Shown here: piece by piece, positions 61,517-64,000 of the stretch
Numbering within the stretch: the stretch's first letter is position 1
Layout of the letters: each line of letters starts with the position of its first letter
From: JANQKX01 sp039028695
Lineage (GTDB): Bacteria; Pseudomonadota; Alphaproteobacteria; Kiloniellales; Kiloniellaceae
Assembly: GCA_039028695.1 (NCBI GenBank)
Contig: JBCCHN010000009.1
Span: 16,134 to 80,133 of the forward strand
Length of the DNA stretch: 64,000 bases
Direction of reading: 5' to 3'
Program-made: the position numbers and the translations under genes
The notes under the pieces: model-generated
Database searches by the model: none
Seen by the model: only the letters and a program-made list of their open reading frames with translations
What the model was told of the DNA's origin: nothing

Positions 61517-62986
61517 ATGTCAGACTTACAACAACATGTGGAAGCCCCGGGTCGTGCCGAATTGGTCAAGCAGGTACGGGAAAAGATCAACGAACTTGGC
61601 ATTACCTACATTTATTTTCAGTTTGTTTCGGTCACCGGCCGTATCGTCGGTAAGGGTATCCCGGCGGACCACTGGGAGTCAGTTTCCTCCCGCGGTTTTC
61701 AATTGGTCTACGGATCGACCGCGAATCTCTTCATTGATCGTCACGGTGATTACATCGGCTACGGTCCGGAAGCGTCCGAATTGGTGGGCATTCCTGATCC
61801 GGAGACCTTTGTCCAATTGCCTTGGGATAAGCGTGTGGCCCGGGTCTTTTGCACTTGCTTCCGAAACCGAGAGGAAAGCGTCAATCCAGGCGGGGCGTTG
61901 ACGTCTGATTGTCGGGGTAATTTGCGCCGGGGCATGCAAGATTTCGAGGCCAAGCACGGCATGCACATGCGCGCCGGTACCGAGCCTGAGATGATGTGGC
62001 TCAAGAAGGGCGAGAACGGCATGCCGGACGGCGGTTTCTCGAAGCCCAACTGTTATCACATCGACCAGTTCGAATCCCTTCGTCCCGCCTTTATGAAAGT
62101 CATTGAGTATTCCCAGGCCATGGGTCTGGATATGATCCAAGGCGACCATGAGGACGCACCGGGCCAGCTTGAGCTCAACTGGATGTTTGACGATGTGCTG
62201 CGTAATTCCGACCGTTTGACCACCTATCGGCAAATCTGCGCTCAGGTTGCCCGCGAACACGGCATCATCGCCTGTTTCATGTCGAAGCCCTTCATGGGTG
62301 TCTCGGCTTCCGGTTGTCACCATAACGTCTCACTTTGGACCGGCGGTGAAGACCATGTTAACGCGCTGCATCAAGATCCCATCGCCGGCATGGACGGTGT
62401 GTTCAGTTACCGCAAGGGCGGTGAGAACCTCTTCATGCCCGATCCCAGCATTGACGAGAAAAAGCCTGGGCCGGTCGGGTTGAAGTCGATCGGTGGTGTG
62501 ATCGCGCACCTGGGCGCCTTGACCGCCATCGGATCTTCCACCGTGAACTCCTATCGGCGACTTTGGGACACGGGATTCTGGGCGCCGGTCTTTGCCGATT
62601 GGGGCTATCAGAACCGGACCTGTGCCCTTCGCGTCTCCGCGCCCGGGCGCTTTGAGTACCGCTCGGTGGACTCCATGGTGAACCCCTATCTGATGGGGGC
62701 AGCCCTCTTGAAGGCTTTCGATGACGGCATCTCAAATGACCTGGATCCCGGTGACGCCGAGGAGCGCAACATCTATCAGGCCATCGAAGCGGGTAAACAG
62801 GTGAAAAAGCTGCCGATGTCCTTAGGCGAGGCGTTGGATCGCTTGGATGCGGACGAGGTCATCAAATCGGCCATGCCCGACGAGATGTACAAGGTCTATA
62901 CCCACTACAAGCGGGACGAATGGGAAAAATACATGGCAACGGTTACCGATTGGGATCTGGAAACCTATTGGGACTGCCTGCCTTGA
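61517..62986 (+). CDS. Glutamine synthetase family protein
   Basis: Encodes 489 residues. The GS fold is clear: ITYIYFQFVSVTGRIVGKGI, then RAGTEPEMMWL (metal-binding Glu), QGDHEDAPGQLELNWMFDDV, SGCHHNVSLW (His for ammonium/metal), SSTVNSYRRLWD, NRTCALRVSAPGRFEYRSVD (Arg and Glu of the active site) and NPYLMGAALLKAF. It belongs to a divergent GS subgroup, not the housekeeping GlnA: such enzymes ligate ammonia or an amine (methylamine, ethanolamine, polyamines) to glutamate. The following class II amidotransferase suggests a GmaS/GlnT-like role. First gene of the operon; RBS GAGGGAG. Confidence 0.82.
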   Translation: MSDLQQHVEAPGRAELVKQVREKINELGITYIYFQFVSVTGRIVGKGIPADHWESVSSRGFQLVYGSTANLFIDRHGDYIGYGPEASELVGIPDPETFVQLPWDKRVARVFCTCFRNREESVNPGGALTSDCRGNLRRGMQDFEAKHGMHMRAGTEPEMMWLKKGENGMPDGGFSKPNCYHIDQFESLRPAFMKVIEYSQAMGLDMIQGDHEDAPGQLELNWMFDDVLRNSDRLTTYRQICAQVAREHGIIACFMSKPFMGVSASGCHHNVSLWTGGEDHVNALHQDPIAGMDGVFSYRKGGENLFMPDPSIDEKKPGPVGLKSIGGVIAHLGALTAIGSSTVNSYRRLWDTGFWAPVFADWGYQNRTCALRVSAPGRFEYRSVDSMVNPYLMGAALLKAFDDGISNDLDPGDAEERNIYQAIEAGKQVKKLPMSLGEALDRLDADEVIKSAMPDEMYKVYTHYKRDEWEKYMATVTDWDLETYWDCLP

Positions 62987-63040
62987 TCTGATTTGCCCTG
63001 ATCGAAGTTGCTCTTATTTAGCAAGAGGAGAATAAGTTCA

Positions 63041-63982
63041 ATGTGCGGAATTGCCGGTCTCATACACAGAGGAAAGTCCTCTGATATCGGCCAGGAGATG
63101 ACCGCGATGCTTCAGGCTTTGAAGCATCGTGGCCCTGACTCCACTGGGTTTGCCCTTTATGGCGGACCCAGTGAACAAGCCAACGAATATGTCATGCGCT
63201 TCAAAGTCGCCGAACAGGAGGAGATGAAGCACGGTTTTGACATCCAACAGCAGGTTGTCGACCGCCGCGCGGCGGTCGATGTCCGTCTGGCGGAAAGCGG
63301 TGCAAAGGTCACTGATACCAGGGACGCCACGGAGTACGCTTTTCGCTACATCTTCGCCTTCGACGGGGATTTGCGCCGTCTGGTGAAGTATGTGGAGGAC
63401 CTTGACGGGGTGGAAATCCTGTCTCTGGGCCGTGGTCTGGAATTGATCAAGGACTTGGGCGATGCCACCGTGGTCTCCGACCAATACAGCCTTGGAGGCT
63501 TTAAGGGCACTCATGGCATCGGTCATACCAGGATGGCTACGGAATCCGACGTGGATATCCGCTCGGCTCATCCCTATTGGGCCTACCCCTTTAACGACGT
63601 CTCCGTGGTGCATAACGGTCAGCTCACAAATTACTGGGGCTCCCGTCGCGCTTTGGAGCGGCGCGGCCATCGGTTCATGTCCAACTGCGACTCAGAGCTG
63701 ATCGCAGTTTATATCGCCGATGCCATTGATCGGGGCGAGGACTTGGAAGAAGCCATGCACAAATCAGTCCATGATCTTGACGGAGTCTTCACCTACCTGG
63801 TGGCGACGGCGGACAAGCTGGGCATGGCCAAGGACACCATGGCGGCCAAACCCATGGTGCTTTACGAGAGTGACGACTTTATCGCCATGGCCTCGGAAGA
63901 GATTTCTATCCGCAGCATTTTCCCACACGAGATCGACACCTTCGATCCTTATGAAGGGGAGGTACGGGTATGGCAGAGCTAA
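63041..63982 (+). CDS. Class II glutamine amidotransferase subunit (GlxB/MgsA-like)
   Basis: Encodes 313 residues from ATG 63041 (AGGAG 10 nt upstream), giving MCGIAGLIHRG with the catalytic N-terminal Cys; an upstream start is excluded because it would block that Cys. Further class II features: LKHRGPDSTGFALYG, GIGHTRMATESDVDIRSAHP, VVHNGQLTNYWGSRRALERR, SNCDSELIAVYIADAI. Length and layout match the stand-alone amidotransferase of split glutamate-synthase-like enzymes (GlxB in rhizobia, MgsA of N-methylglutamate synthase). It follows the GS-like gene by 54 nt and overlaps the next gene by 13 nt. Confidence 0.85.
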   Translation: MCGIAGLIHRGKSSDIGQEMTAMLQALKHRGPDSTGFALYGGPSEQANEYVMRFKVAEQEEMKHGFDIQQQVVDRRAAVDVRLAESGAKVTDTRDATEYAFRYIFAFDGDLRRLVKYVEDLDGVEILSLGRGLELIKDLGDATVVSDQYSLGGFKGTHGIGHTRMATESDVDIRSAHPYWAYPFNDVSVVHNGQLTNYWGSRRALERRGHRFMSNCDSELIAVYIADAIDRGEDLEEAMHKSVHDLDGVFTYLVATADKLGMAKDTMAAKPMVLYESDDFIAMASEEISIRSIFPHEIDTFDPYEGEVRVWQS

Positions 63983-64000
63983 AGAAGGAGCTCGAATCCC
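63970..64000 (+). CDS. Start of next gene in operon (3' truncated)
   Basis: An ATG at 63970, out of frame with and overlapping the end of the amidotransferase gene, gives MAELKKELES before the window ends. The overlap suggests coupled translation. By operon precedent the gene could encode a GXGXG-domain protein (GlxC/MgsB type), but the ten visible residues do not show this. Confidence 0.5.
   Translation, partial: MAELKKELES

Noticed and set aside
61517..62986. Direct naming of the GS-like gene as gmaS or glnT
   Set aside because: The sequence lacks the N-terminal pattern I remember for rhizobial GlnT/GmaS; only family-level assignment is safe.
1..64000. tRNA, rRNA, CRISPR arrays, insertion sequences, prophage
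   Set aside because: No cloverleaf with CCA end, rRNA motif, regular spacer-repeat array, transposase or phage structural gene was seen; xerC is the chromosomal recombinase.

Overview
The window reads as a chromosomal segment of an alphaproteobacterium, most likely in or near the Rhodospirillales. The evidence is gene content: an F1 ATP synthase operon (atpHAGDC) without F0 genes, next to priA and a TalC/Fsa-type transaldolase; the order polysaccharide deacetylase-rppH; the pair DUF484-xerC; and 5-aminolevulinate synthase (C4 heme pathway). Most genes are GC-rich. Several intergenic stretches, and the first half of one small gene near 43.8 kb, are clearly AT-rich. I see no rRNA, tRNA, CRISPR array, insertion sequence or prophage.

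Layout. 0-8 kb: truncated divergent polysaccharide deacetylase, rppH, a ferritin-like diiron protein, a LysR regulator, an EamA exporter, a LuxR-type regulator, and a divergent secreted lysine-rich protein with a PPC-like domain. 7.9-18.2 kb: core block atpC-D-G-A-H and priA (minus strand), then transaldolase, DUF484 and xerC (plus strand). 18.2-22.8 kb: lpdA, a YafJ-type amidotransferase, an MBL-fold hydrolase, and hemA behind a perfect FNR/FixK-type palindrome. 23.3-27.2 kb: a TAXI-type TRAP transporter with a terminator hairpin between binding protein and fused permease, then a UspA-like protein. 27.3-40.4 kb: a catabolic-looking cluster with two Asp/Glu racemase-superfamily proteins, a CaiB CoA-transferase, a HisC-like aminotransferase, two divergent giant HyuA-HyuB (hydantoinase/5-oxoprolinase) fusions and a carboxymuconolactone-decarboxylase-like protein. 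40.4-51.4 kb: mixed envelope and metabolic genes (SNase-like protein, PqiA/PqiB, HTH-coiled-coil protein, aminotransferase, SLC13 permease, EF-hand protein, DUF2786 protein with a probable ATT start, TPR-sulfotransferase). 51.5-57.1 kb: dppABCDF-type peptide ABC transporter. 58.1-64 kb: amtB with a small membrane protein, a FadR/GntR regulator, and a divergent operon of a glutamine-synthetase-family enzyme, a class II glutamine amidotransferase and the first codons of a further gene.

How it fits together. The second half is rich in nitrogen acquisition: ammonium channel, peptide transporter, cyclic-amide hydrolases with an organic-acid-type TRAP transporter, and a GS/amidotransferase module that resembles split glutamate synthase systems. 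My main candidate for an undescribed system is the 23.3-40.4 kb region. I read it as uptake of a small acid or cyclic amide, racemisation, ATP-dependent ring opening by one of two paralogous HyuAB fusions, then transamination and CoA transfer. The substrate cannot be read from the sequence. The second candidate is the amtB / GntR / GS-like / amidotransferase region, cut off by the window edge.
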